Source of the DNA: Nonomuraea guangzhouensis
GTDB lineage: Bacteria; Actinomycetota; Actinomycetes; Streptosporangiales; Streptosporangiaceae
Length of the DNA stretch: 64,000 bases
Reading direction: 5' to 3'
Assembly: GCF_019396345.1 (NCBI RefSeq)
Contig: NZ_JAHKRM010000005.1
Location: 400,640-464,639 of the forward strand
Within the stretch, counting starts at the first letter, position 1. Each line of letters starts with the position of its first letter. A model generated the notes under the pieces. The model was not told the DNA's origin, did no database searches, and was given only the letters and a program-made list of their open reading frames with translations. Shown here piece by piece: positions 35,181 through 44,185 of the stretch. Both the position numbers and the translations under genes were made by a program.

Positions 35181-36275
35181 TCACGGCCCCGCCAGCAGTT
35201 CCGGGCAGTAGTGCGCCAGCAGCACTCGCGTGAGTTGCTCACCCCTGACAGTGAGCAGGCGGAAGTTCTCCGCCGACACCGCCCTGAAATCGGTCGGGTA
35301 GTCGACGACCGCCGCACGGGGCACGTAGTCCGCGATCGGAACGGGAAGTTTGTGATCCCGCATGGCCAGGTAGGCATGCACGAACCCGCGCAGCGGGCCG
35401 CGCTCCACCGCCGTGTTCAACAGCGCACGGCTGCCGTCCTGGGTTCTGTTGTAGGCGATGTCGAAGCTACGGACCAGGCGTCCGAGCAGGAAGGGGGCAG
35501 CCTGTTTGGTCGTCCGGCCGCGGCCGGCGTCGATGGCGAAAATATAGTCCAGGTCGTACACGTGGCTGGTGAAGGCGCGGGATCGTCCAGGCAGCAGCGG
35601 GGACAGGCCCAGGTTGTCGTACACGCCGCCGTCGGTCATGAGCACGGCTTCGGTTCTGGTTCCCATCCGGGCGTCGGCGAAGTCGTAGGTGCGGGCGAGG
35701 GCGGGTAACAAGGCGGGGAACGCGGCGGAGGCGGCAACGGCGTCGGCGACCGGCACAGCCTGGACGATGCGGCCGTAAGCCGAACAGGAACTGCCCGCGC
35801 TGCCGAAACGCACGGCGTTCGTGGTGATGAGATCGGTCGCGGAGATGACGCTGGTGAGGTTCGGGACGGTGATCTGCTCGACGGTGCGGGAGCCGAAGAA
35901 CCGCGTCGCCAGCACGTGTACGAGTGCCTCGGTCCGCGTGAATGTCCTCAGGCGACGCCGTGGCAGCCCCGGCATCGACCGGACCCTGCTGACGACCCCC
36001 TTGAGCACGCGGCTTGGAAGCAGCGCGCTCCGGATGAGTTCGGCCTGCATGCCCCGTCGGAGGAGGGCGGTGACGTTGTCGTCGAAATCGGCGAAGTCAC
36101 GCGGGCCGTATGCCCACATGGCGGCCAGGAGGCTGCCGCCGCTGATTCCGGAGACGACGCGGACCTGGGGCAGGAGGCGGCTGTCGTGCAGGGCGCGCAG
36201 GCAGCCGAGACCGAAGGCGGTGGCTCGGAAGCCTCCTCCCGACAACGCGAGCCCGATCGCTGGAGCGGTGCTCAT
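35181..36275 (-). CDS. Patatin-like phospholipase
   Basis: This 364-residue patatin-fold lipase has the oxyanion loop SGGGFRA (12-18), the nucleophile elbow GISGGS with Ser45, and the dyad Asp215 in MTDGGVYDNLG. It would cleave acyl chains from membrane phospholipids. No signal peptide is seen, so it acts from the cytosol. Patatin-like enzymes are known membrane-damaging effectors in CBASS anti-phage systems. The ATG at 36275 has GGGAGG upstream. It lies 88 bases after TPR protein B on the same strand, so the two probably form one transcript, which suggests that B controls or delivers it. Confidence 0.92.
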   Translation of the reverse strand: MSTAPAIGLALSGGGFRATAFGLGCLRALHDSRLLPQVRVVSGISGGSLLAAMWAYGPRDFADFDDNVTALLRRGMQAELIRSALLPSRVLKGVVSRVRSMPGLPRRRLRTFTRTEALVHVLATRFFGSRTVEQITVPNLTSVISATDLITTNAVRFGSAGSSCSAYGRIVQAVPVADAVAASAAFPALLPALARTYDFADARMGTRTEAVLMTDGGVYDNLGLSPLLPGRSRAFTSHVYDLDYIFAIDAGRGRTTKQAAPFLLGRLVRSFDIAYNRTQDGSRALLNTAVERGPLRGFVHAYLAMRDHKLPVPIADYVPRAAVVDYPTDFRAVSAENFRLLTVRGEQLTRVLLAHYCPELLAGP

Positions 36276-36363
36276 GAGCGCCTCCCGTGCCGTGCTCGTC
36301 CTGGCGGCTCGGTCGGATACGTACCCGCGCCGGCAGGTGATCTACGGTCGAGTGCACCCCCGA

Positions 36364-38124
36364 TTACTCCAGGAGCTTGCTCAATGAGACACTCTCCAGC
36401 TCACGGACATGCCTCGACGCTCTGGCGTAGCGGTCGGCGAGAACGCCGAGCCGGGCGCGAAGGCGGACGGGGTCGTGTAGGGCCTCCGCGCTCACGCGTG
36501 CGCGGCCTCCTTCGAGCACCGCGGCCGCCTCCTTTGGGCCGCCCGCGCGGACGAAGGCGTACGCCGCCCCGGCGGCGAGGTCCGCTTCGGTCCGCAGCCA
36601 CATCTCCCACGCTCCGCGTTCGTGCTGCGCCCGGAAGAGCCACCGGGCCGCGTCCACCGCCAGCCGGTAAGCCTTGGCCGCCTCCGTCCACGCCTGGCGG
36701 ACTGTGGCCCACTCCGCCCAGCGGCGCCCCACGTCGAGGGCGATCTCCGGCTGCCGGCCCAGGGCGGCTGTCACGGCGTACTCGAAGCCCTCGATCCCCG
36801 CGGCCAGGTCCTCGGGACGTCCCTGGACGTCGTGCCGAGCCCTGTGGGCCGAGGCCAGGTTGCCGCGCGCCAGCGGGTCCTCCTCGCCCGCCTCACGGAA
36901 GGCTCCGATGGCCGCCTCGACATCGCCGCAGGCCAGGAGGGTCAGGCCGAGGCCGTTCCACAGCCGCGTGATGTGGGGTGATCCGGGAGGGCACCCGCCG
37001 ATCGCGCGTCTGAAGGCGTCCTCCGCGGCGGGCAACGTGTCCTCTCCGGTCTCGAACCTGTTGAGGTGCACGTTGCCCAGATGGCCCAGGCAGATGGCGG
37101 CGGGCAGGGAGCCTGGCGGTAGCTCGGCCGCGGCGCCTTCGAGAATGGCCGACGCCTCCGCCAGAGTCGCGGGATCGCGGTCGCGGGCGAAACGCAGTTG
37201 GAGCAGGTCCCCGAGCGTGGCGCGCAGCATGGCCGCCTCCGAGGTGTCGCCGTCTAGGTCGATGGCTCGCCGCGCGGTGTCGATGGCCTCTTCCAGATCG
37301 GAGAGTGAGCCGCGGTGCTCGTAACGGATCGTTAGGCAGTTGGTGAGGGTGCTCAGCAGCGTGGGGAGGAACTCGGTCGCGGAGCCGGCGCGAATGGCTC
37401 GCGCGGAGGTCGTGATGGCCTCGTTCAGGATCTCTGTGGCGCCGTCGAGTTCGTACCAGATGCCGAGGTTGACGGCGAGGTCGTGCAGGACGACGGGATC
37501 GTCCTCGTCGGACAGTGCCACGGCCCGGCGTCCGGCATCGATGGCGGCCAGGAGGTCGGCGGTGTCTTCATGGTGTTCGTAGCGTATGCCGTGGACGTTG
37601 CCCAGCGCGGTGAGGTGGTGCGGCTCGGGCGCGGCGGCCACGCAGGCCGCGAACCCCGCCACCGCGAGTTCGAGGTCGCTGTCGCGGTGTTCCTCGAAGA
37701 ACCGGTTGATCGCCGCCAGCCCCAGGACATAGGCCATGGTGGCTTGCATGTGCGGCGTCGCCTGGGAGAACAGCGGATCGGCGACCAGGCGGGACAGCAG
37801 AAGGATCGATCGGTCGCGCTTGCCCGCATTGTTGTCGGCGTCAGCCTCCTCGCGGGCCCGGATCGCCGCCAGCCATGACGCGCGCAGTCCCTCGGGGACG
37901 CCTTGGGTGGACACCGCGTCGAACGCCTGGCGGATGCCGGCGCGGCGAGCGTCGCGCAGGACTTCCCGGTAAACCGGCGGATAGCCGCCCAGGAGCGCGT
38001 CGGCGCGATCGGAGAGCAGCTCGGGGTGGCGCGTCACGATCGCGCGTGACTCGCTCCAGGACGCGGCGCCGACGAACGCCTCGATCAACGCGAGCAGCTC
38101 GGCGTCCGGGGGGTTGTGGCACAT
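36364..38124 (-). CDS. TPR protein B with pre-CHAT module but no CHAT domain
   Basis: This 586-residue protein begins with ASWSESRAIVTRHPELLSDR, the same W-x-E-S and HP-x-LL-x-D pattern as TPR protein A. TPR-like helices run from about 110 to 450 (LTALGNVHGIRYEHHEDTAD, LAVNLGIWYEL, LEEAIDTARRAID). The end carries the shared module: RRWAEWATVRQAWTEAAKAY, FRAQHERGAWEMWLRTEADL and AAAVLEGGRARVSAEAL from 533. It stops at the position where CHAT would begin. The ATG has GGGAGGAAGG directly before it. It heads the minus-strand pair with the patatin gene and is divergent from TPR protein C with 40 bases between them. Confidence 0.85.
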   Translation of the reverse strand: MCHNPPDAELLALIEAFVGAASWSESRAIVTRHPELLSDRADALLGGYPPVYREVLRDARRAGIRQAFDAVSTQGVPEGLRASWLAAIRAREEADADNNAGKRDRSILLLSRLVADPLFSQATPHMQATMAYVLGLAAINRFFEEHRDSDLELAVAGFAACVAAAPEPHHLTALGNVHGIRYEHHEDTADLLAAIDAGRRAVALSDEDDPVVLHDLAVNLGIWYELDGATEILNEAITTSARAIRAGSATEFLPTLLSTLTNCLTIRYEHRGSLSDLEEAIDTARRAIDLDGDTSEAAMLRATLGDLLQLRFARDRDPATLAEASAILEGAAAELPPGSLPAAICLGHLGNVHLNRFETGEDTLPAAEDAFRRAIGGCPPGSPHITRLWNGLGLTLLACGDVEAAIGAFREAGEEDPLARGNLASAHRARHDVQGRPEDLAAGIEGFEYAVTAALGRQPEIALDVGRRWAEWATVRQAWTEAAKAYRLAVDAARWLFRAQHERGAWEMWLRTEADLAAGAAYAFVRAGGPKEAAAVLEGGRARVSAEALHDPVRLRARLGVLADRYARASRHVRELESVSLSKLLE

Positions 38125-38164
38125 CCTTCCTCCCCGTCACGATGTCAGAGAGAATCGTACCGAG
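38125..38164. promoter_or_regulatory. 40-base divergent gap between TPR genes B and C
   Basis: Both divergent genes need start signals in or beside this very short gap, so their promoters must overlap each other or reach into the coding ends. This implies joint control of the B-patatin and C-D units. The GGGAGG site of gene B lies inside it. No palindrome stands out. Confidence 0.5.
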
Positions 38165-40240
38165 ATGGACGGAGATCAGCTCGTCGCCGCGTGGCTGGCA
38201 CGGTTGGACCGGGTGCCTCCCGGCGACCCTGACCGACCCGATCTGCTGAGCCGGTCGGCGGGCGAGTTTCTCGACCGCTGTGGGCCGGGCGGCTCATCGG
38301 CTCACCTGCTGGATCTGGCCCGCGCATGGCTGGAGGAGGCCGTCGCCGCGGTCCCCTCGGAGTCGCTGGAACACGGGTTCCATCTCAGCAACCTCGGCGT
38401 GGTGCACCAGGAACGGCACTCCGTCACCTGCGACCAGGCGGCGCTGGATCAGGCCGTCGAGTGCTTCGCGTCCGCCGCGGACCAGGCGCCGGCGCAGGAC
38501 CCCGATCTGCCGATGTACCTCAACAACCTGGCGAACGCGCTGACCGGCCGCGCTCTGGCCGCGGACATCGCGCGAGCGGTCGACGCCGCCGCGCGAGGCG
38601 TGACGCTGACGCCCTGGGACTCGCCGGACCTGCCGCTCTACGCCAACACGCTGGGCAACGCGCTGTTCCAGCGGTACGAGGCCGAAGGAGCCTGCGCCGA
38701 CCTGGACGTCGCCGTCGACGCGTATCGGGCCGCGGCGGGGCAGGGACGGGGCACGGACGTCCACGCCATGTCCCTGGGGAACCTGGGCTCGGCACTGTGC
38801 GCCCAGGCCGCTCTTAGCGGCCGGAGCGCGCTCATGGACAGAGCCGTACGTGCCTGCGAGTCGGCTGTGCGTGCCGCCCCCGCCACCTCCGCGGATCGCG
38901 AGCCCCGGCTGACGGGCCTGGCGGACGTCCTGCGCGAGAGTCACGTGCTCGGGGGCGCGCCGGCGCCCCTGGAGCGGGCGATCTCGATCTACCGGACCGT
39001 CCTGGCCAGGGCCGCACCCGGCGAGCTGCCGGGCTACTGGAACAACCTGGGCAACTGCCTGCGCGACCGGTTCGCGGCGTCCGGATCTCGGGCCGACCTC
39101 GACGGGGCCATCGCCTTGTCCCGCCAGGCACTCGATGCCGAGCCCGGCAAGCTGCTCTACCTCGGCAATCTCGCGAGCGGGCTCCGCGCGCGCTACCTGC
39201 TTCTCGGCGACGAGACCGACATGCGGGAGGCGCTGGACGTCTACCGGAAAGCCGCCTCGTCCCCCGGTCCGGCGGTCCTTCGAGCGCGATGGCTGAACAA
39301 CCTCGGCAACGGCTTCCACGAGCGCTACGTCCGTGCGGGTGACCTGGACGACCTCCACGAGGCGATCCGGGGGTACCGCCGGGTCGGCGAGCTGGCTCCG
39401 GAGGGGTCGGTGGGCCGGTCCCGCGTGCGCGGTAATCTCGGCACCGCGCCAGCGGAGCTGCACAACGTCAACGGGCAGGCGCGCGAGCTCGACGAGGCCG
39501 TCTCCCCGTTCCGTGAGGCTGTCGCCGCCTCTCCGCAGCGAGCCCTCGACTTGGACAATCTGGGCACTGCACTGGTCACGTCGTTCTGCGGTAAGGGTGA
39601 CCGCGCGCTCCTCGCCGAAGCGGCACGGCTGCACGAGGAGGCGGCTCCTTATGCCCAGGCGGAGGCGACGGGCTCGTACCAGGACATGCGAGCCGCCCTG
39701 ACGGTGCTGCGCCGGACGGCCGAGCGAGCGGAGCCCACCAATCCGCACATCGCACGATATGTCGGCAATCTCGCAAGCGTCTATCGACAGTCGCACGCGC
39801 TGTTCGCGGATGAAGCAGACCTCCGCGAAGGCGTACGCTTCTACCGGCAGTCGTGTTCGACGCGAACGGCCGCGCCGATCGTCGTTCTGCGCGCGGCGCA
39901 GGACTGGGCGGCCTGGGCAGGCTCACGAGCGGCTTGGCCGGAGGCGGCAGAGGCGAGCGCAGCCGGGCTGTTGGCCATGGAGGGACTGGTCGCCATCCAG
40001 GCCGCCAGAGCTGAGAAGGAGGCTTGGCTGCGCGAGGCGCGAGAGCTGCCCGGCATCACCGCGTTCGCCTGCGCTGAGACGGGCGCGCTGCAGCAGGCCG
40101 TGACGGCGGCCGAACGGGGCCGGGCGGTGTTGCTGTCGGAGACGATCGAAAGGGAGAAGCCCAGATTGGAGCACCTGCACGAAACAGGCCACGGCAGGCT
40201 GGCGGACAGGCAGAGAGATGCTGGCAGACCTCGTCGCTGA
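38165..40240 (+). CDS. TPR protein C, ends in a broken pre-CHAT module
   Basis: This 691-residue protein has no A/B-type N-terminal domain and goes almost at once into TPR-like units, with repeated phrases such as LEHGFHLSNLGVVHQERH, LYANTLGNALFQRYEAEG, YWNNLGNCLRDRFAASGS and WLNNLGNGFHERYVRAGD. The end has WAAWAGSRAAWPEAAEA, EAWLREARELPG and AVTAAERGRAVLLSETIERE from 645. The last helix is cut: GHGRLADRQRDAGRPRR stops at 40240, while the expected continuation (MLADLVAELRSAER) is found in the frame of the next gene, which overlaps by 23 bases. The ATG at 38165 has only a weak site; a TTG at 38114 is in frame. Confidence 0.82.
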   Translation: MDGDQLVAAWLARLDRVPPGDPDRPDLLSRSAGEFLDRCGPGGSSAHLLDLARAWLEEAVAAVPSESLEHGFHLSNLGVVHQERHSVTCDQAALDQAVECFASAADQAPAQDPDLPMYLNNLANALTGRALAADIARAVDAAARGVTLTPWDSPDLPLYANTLGNALFQRYEAEGACADLDVAVDAYRAAAGQGRGTDVHAMSLGNLGSALCAQAALSGRSALMDRAVRACESAVRAAPATSADREPRLTGLADVLRESHVLGGAPAPLERAISIYRTVLARAAPGELPGYWNNLGNCLRDRFAASGSRADLDGAIALSRQALDAEPGKLLYLGNLASGLRARYLLLGDETDMREALDVYRKAASSPGPAVLRARWLNNLGNGFHERYVRAGDLDDLHEAIRGYRRVGELAPEGSVGRSRVRGNLGTAPAELHNVNGQARELDEAVSPFREAVAASPQRALDLDNLGTALVTSFCGKGDRALLAEAARLHEEAAPYAQAEATGSYQDMRAALTVLRRTAERAEPTNPHIARYVGNLASVYRQSHALFADEADLREGVRFYRQSCSTRTAAPIVVLRAAQDWAAWAGSRAAWPEAAEASAAGLLAMEGLVAIQAARAEKEAWLREARELPGITAFACAETGALQQAVTAAERGRAVLLSETIEREKPRLEHLHETGHGRLADRQRDAGRPRR

Positions 40241-42980
40241 ACTGCGATCGGCCGAGCGTACCTTCCTGTACACGGGGAACGTCGAGCTCCTGGACCGTGC
40301 GGAGACGCTGATCGGCGGTGACCTCGCCGACGTGCCGTTCGCCGCCCCTACCCGGCCGTGGTTATCGCTGCTCCGCTACGACCGCACCGGCAAGGAAGCC
40401 CATCTTGACGCCGCCATCGGCGTGCTGGAGGCGAGCAGCTGGTCCGACCCGCGGCTGATCCCGCTGGCAGCCGCCGTGCTGCTGCGCCGCTGTGCCCGCG
40501 ACGGCGACGTGACAGACCTCGATCACGCCATTGAGGCTGGCAGCGAGCACGCATGCGGGGCGCAGGCCGGACCGCTGTGGCTGGATCCGGCCTGGCGCCT
40601 GATGGATCTCTCGCGCGCCCGCCTTGAGCGGTATCGGCTCGGTGCTGACGAGGCCGACTTGCGCCACGCCGTGGACACCGCCCGCCGGGCCGCCAAGAAC
40701 GCCGGCGAGCGGATCGTTCGCGCGATGTGTCTTGGTCACCTGGCGCTCTGCGAGCAGGAGCTCTACCTGGCCTCCGGCACACGAAGCCTGCTGGACCGGG
40801 CCATCCGCAGGTACGAGCGGGCGCTGGCCATGGCCGGCACGAGCCCGGTCGTCCGCCCGATGCTGCTCACCGAGTACGGCACAGCCCTGCAGGACCGTTT
40901 CGCCGAGGACCAGGACCTCGCCGACGCCGACTGCGCCATCACCCTCGCCCGGGAAGCGGCGCAGGCCCAGGCATGCCGTCCGGACCTGGCCTGCCATTGG
41001 GTCAACCACGGCACCGCGCTGATGACCCGCTACGAGTCCACCGGTGACCCGGCTGATCTCGACGAGGCGCTGCGGCGCTGGAACGAAGCCATGGACATGC
41101 TGCCTGCGGGCTCACCGTACCGTCCCGCCTTCCACGACCGCCTGGCCTACGGGTTCCTCACCCGCTGGGAGCACGGGCACGGCACCGAGGCCGACGTGGA
41201 GCTCGCGGTGAGCCACGGCCGCCCGGCGGTACGCGAGGGAGCGTCCAGGCCCGAAGCCCTCGTCTACCGCAACCATCTCACCCAGGCCCTGTCACACCGG
41301 TGGAGGATCGGCCGAGCGCCCGCTGACCTGGACGAGGCGGTCACGGTCGTCGCCGGCGCGGTCGAGGCGCCGGGCAACGCGCAGGCCCTCCTGCCCGATC
41401 TGCTCGCCAACCTAGCTCACACGCTGCTCAACCGCTACGAGGCCCTGGGCGACCCGGAAGACATCGAGGCCGCGTTACAGGTGATGCACCGCCTCAACGG
41501 CCGCGACCTTCGGCAAGCGCAGCGGGCCACATGCACGGCGGCCGTGGCGCGCGCCCTGACCCTGCGCTACGAGGCGGCAGGAAGCCCCGCCGACCTGGCG
41601 GCGGGTATCGCCGCGGCCCGTCGCAGCCTGGCTGGCGGCCCAGACATCACCGGGGACGCCCGCCTGAGCTGGCTGGTCCGGCTCGTCCACCTGCGTTACC
41701 TGCGCTACGGGCGGCGCCGCGACCTCGACCTGGCGATCCGGTCGATGGCGACGGCGATCGGCGACGAGGCCGGCGCTGACAACCTCGGCAACCTGGCCGC
41801 CCTACTGTCGGAGCGCTACGAGCGCGACGGGGATCCCGCCGATCAGGCGGAGGCGCTCAGCCTCGGGCGTCGCGCGCTCCAGGGGAACGTGAGCGAGTCG
41901 GCCCACCTCGGCAACAATCTGGCCGCCGCCCTGCACGACAGGTTCCACAGTGAGGGCCGATGGGACGAGCTCGAAGAGGCGGTCGCGCATCACCGGGAGG
42001 CACTGGCCCTGGAAGCAGCGACCTCGCCCAGGCTGCCAACCATGCTGAACAACTTCGGCGGTGTCCTTCAGGACGTCTACCTGTACAGCGAGGACGCCGG
42101 GCTCGACGAGGCGATCGACGCGCACCGGCGGGCGGTGGAGCTGTGCCCGGCGGCCTCGCCGCATCGGCCGGGCTGCCTGGCCACCCTGGGGGCGGCGCTG
42201 CAACTGCGATTCGAACGCGATCGCCGGCCAGCGGACCTGAACCGCGCCGTCGACCTCTATGAGCAGGCCCTGGAAGCGCTGGACGCCGGCGCGCCGGACC
42301 GCACCATGGTCCTGGCCAACCTCGCGTCAGTGCTGCACCTGCGTGCCATGGCGAGCGGAAGGAGGGCTGACCACGACCGCGTGGTGGACGTGTTCCGATC
42401 CGCTCTGCGCCGCGTCCGCGGGCCCCGACCGGTACGAGCGATCCTGCTCAGCAACTACGCGCAGGCACTGGCGGAGCGCCACGACCGGTTCGGCCACCCG
42501 TACCGGCGGGCCGAGGTGCTGGGCGCCTACCGCAAGGCGGCAGCCGCGAGCCAGGGCCAGGGGGTGATGAGGTTGCACACGATGACCGCGTTCGGCACGT
42601 GGACGGCGCGGCGGGGCCTCTGGCCGCTGGCCGTCGAGGCGTGTCACGCGGCGGTGGAGGCGCGCCGCGCCCTCTTCGGCGTGCAACGGGAGCGGGCGCA
42701 TCAAACCAGCTGGCTGCGCTGGGGCGAGGACGTCAACGCCGCCGAGGCGGTGGCCCGCATCCGTTGCGGAATGCCCGGTAAGGCCGTGGCCGCACTCGAC
42801 GGAGGCAGAGCTCTTGGCCTGTCAGAGGCGCTGGAGACCCGAACGTTGCCCGACAGGCTGCGCGCCCAGGGACACGACGAACTCGCTGCGCGCTACGAGC
42901 GGGCTGTGGCGCGGCTGGCCCGGGCCCTGACCGCTCGGGCCGTGGAGGCGACCCGACCAGGACTTCCGGGGAGGGCCTGA
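40218..42980 (+). CDS. TPR protein D with pre-CHAT module but no CHAT domain
   Basis: This is the largest TPR protein here, 920 residues, almost wholly built of about 45-50-residue helical units with phrases such as LLTEYGTALQDRFAEDQD, LANLAHTLLNRYEALGDP, LGNNLAAALHDRFHSEGR and LATLGAALQLRFERDRRP. The C-terminal module is present: WTARRGLWPLAVEACHAA, QRERAHQTSWLRWGED, AVAALDGGRALGLSEALETR from 856 and LAARYERAVARLARAL, ending without CHAT. Its start overlaps gene C by 23 bases and its first helix looks like the continuation of C's last one, so C and D could be one frameshifted gene. It is convergent with the transglutaminase-like gene (stops 9 bases apart). Confidence 0.83.
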   Translation: MLADLVAELRSAERTFLYTGNVELLDRAETLIGGDLADVPFAAPTRPWLSLLRYDRTGKEAHLDAAIGVLEASSWSDPRLIPLAAAVLLRRCARDGDVTDLDHAIEAGSEHACGAQAGPLWLDPAWRLMDLSRARLERYRLGADEADLRHAVDTARRAAKNAGERIVRAMCLGHLALCEQELYLASGTRSLLDRAIRRYERALAMAGTSPVVRPMLLTEYGTALQDRFAEDQDLADADCAITLAREAAQAQACRPDLACHWVNHGTALMTRYESTGDPADLDEALRRWNEAMDMLPAGSPYRPAFHDRLAYGFLTRWEHGHGTEADVELAVSHGRPAVREGASRPEALVYRNHLTQALSHRWRIGRAPADLDEAVTVVAGAVEAPGNAQALLPDLLANLAHTLLNRYEALGDPEDIEAALQVMHRLNGRDLRQAQRATCTAAVARALTLRYEAAGSPADLAAGIAAARRSLAGGPDITGDARLSWLVRLVHLRYLRYGRRRDLDLAIRSMATAIGDEAGADNLGNLAALLSERYERDGDPADQAEALSLGRRALQGNVSESAHLGNNLAAALHDRFHSEGRWDELEEAVAHHREALALEAATSPRLPTMLNNFGGVLQDVYLYSEDAGLDEAIDAHRRAVELCPAASPHRPGCLATLGAALQLRFERDRRPADLNRAVDLYEQALEALDAGAPDRTMVLANLASVLHLRAMASGRRADHDRVVDVFRSALRRVRGPRPVRAILLSNYAQALAERHDRFGHPYRRAEVLGAYRKAAAASQGQGVMRLHTMTAFGTWTARRGLWPLAVEACHAAVEARRALFGVQRERAHQTSWLRWGEDVNAAEAVARIRCGMPGKAVAALDGGRALGLSEALETRTLPDRLRAQGHDELAARYERAVARLARALTARAVEATRPGLPGRA

Positions 42981-42988
42981 GCAGGTGA

Positions 42989-44185
42989 TCACTCCATCGG
43001 CGTGATTCCGGTCGCCCGGAGCCTGCGCAACGGCCATCGGCGAAGGCGATAGAGGTCGGTCGCGGCCTCATCCGGCTCGCGGTACTGCCGCACCAGCAGC
43101 TCCCCGGCATTGCATGCCTCCTCGAACGTCGCCGAGCCGATCTCCGTCGTCTCCAGATATCGCCATTCGTCGCTGCGACGCCAGGTCTCCCAGGCGAGCA
43201 GCGCGTGACCGGGCACCACGACGATGGCCGGGCTCAGCGACATCGCCTCGAGCAGGCTCGCCATCAGCACTGTGGCGTCGACGCAGTTGGCCTGCCGATC
43301 GGTGAGGCTCTCACGGGGCAACCGGACGCGCTGGCGCGTGCCACCGTCGTCGGGGCTGCAGGTGATCACCGAGTTCACATAGTTGATGCCGGCCTGCTTC
43401 AGCGCGGTAAACATAGCTCTAACCTGGGGTTCCACCTGCTCCATGCCGCTCTGGTAGCCCTCGAGGCGCCGACTCGGGTGCACGGCGGCGACGTCGCGGA
43501 GGAAACTCATCACCTCGCCCGCGTTGGGAGTGACGAAGGCGCCCAGGTAGCGGCTGAGGTCGATCTCCAGCTGGGTGGAAGGATCGATGACCGCGAGCGG
43601 CGCGGTGGTCCTGGCCAACAGCCGCAGCACCCGCGTCGTGTGGAACTCCGCTCTGCCGTCCAGGTCCTCGACAAGCACGTTGAGCGTGGCAGCCGTCATC
43701 TCGGTGATGGTCCGTACGCGGTCGGAGAACAGGGTGGGGAACTGGCCGATCGTGACCTCCTCGGCGCAGTCGAGCTCCACGGTGTCCACCGCCCGGGCCG
43801 AGTACCCCTCGATGTAGGAGGTGACGCGGACACGCCGGATGGCGTCGCCTTCGGCGTTCACCACCCGGACCGAGACGAAAGGCTGCCGGGCCGGGTCGAA
43901 CAGGTGGCAGATGGCCGTCGGCACGTGAGTCATGCGGAGCTGCACGTCGACGTCCAGGCCGGTGCTGGCCGGACCCCGGAGTTCATCGTCCAACCGCAAC
44001 GCGGCGCGGGCGCGTTGCGCGGCCAGGCCGCCCAGCTCCTCCTCCCGCCTGGCCAGCTCGCCGAGCAACGTCGCCGACCGGCCCGCGACGGGCCCGGTGT
44101 AGATCTGCCGGCGCAGGGCGTTGACCTCGGACCGGTACAGGTATTCCCGCTCGCGCAGTTCCTCCAAGGAGCCGGTGCCGGTCAT
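42989..44185 (-). CDS. Transglutaminase-like thiol-fold protein linked to CHAT protease
   Basis: This 398-residue protein has an N-terminal coiled-coil-like helix pair (about 5-70), a beta-rich middle (about 80-215) and a C-terminal transglutaminase-like region. In that region SLTDRQANCVDATVLMASLL gives Cys301, VVVPGHALLAWETW gives His327 and WRYLETTEIG gives Glu345, the spacing of a Cys-His-Asp/Glu triad. Members of this fold act as proteases or amidotransferases. Its ATG overlaps the stop of the CHAT gene upstream (44182-44185, ATGA), so the two proteins are made together, perhaps as a complex. No signal peptide is seen. The fold is an inference from the triad and its flanks. Confidence 0.78.
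   Translation of the reverse strand: MTGTGSLEELREREYLYRSEVNALRRQIYTGPVAGRSATLLGELARREEELGGLAAQRARAALRLDDELRGPASTGLDVDVQLRMTHVPTAICHLFDPARQPFVSVRVVNAEGDAIRRVRVTSYIEGYSARAVDTVELDCAEEVTIGQFPTLFSDRVRTITEMTAATLNVLVEDLDGRAEFHTTRVLRLLARTTAPLAVIDPSTQLEIDLSRYLGAFVTPNAGEVMSFLRDVAAVHPSRRLEGYQSGMEQVEPQVRAMFTALKQAGINYVNSVITCSPDDGGTRQRVRLPRESLTDRQANCVDATVLMASLLEAMSLSPAIVVVPGHALLAWETWRRSDEWRYLETTEIGSATFEEACNAGELLVRQYREPDEAATDLYRLRRWPLRRLRATGITPME

Noticed and set aside
38294..39796. 500-codon open frame opposite TPR gene C
   Set aside because: A by-product of strong GC third-position bias in the real gene; no domain-like pattern.
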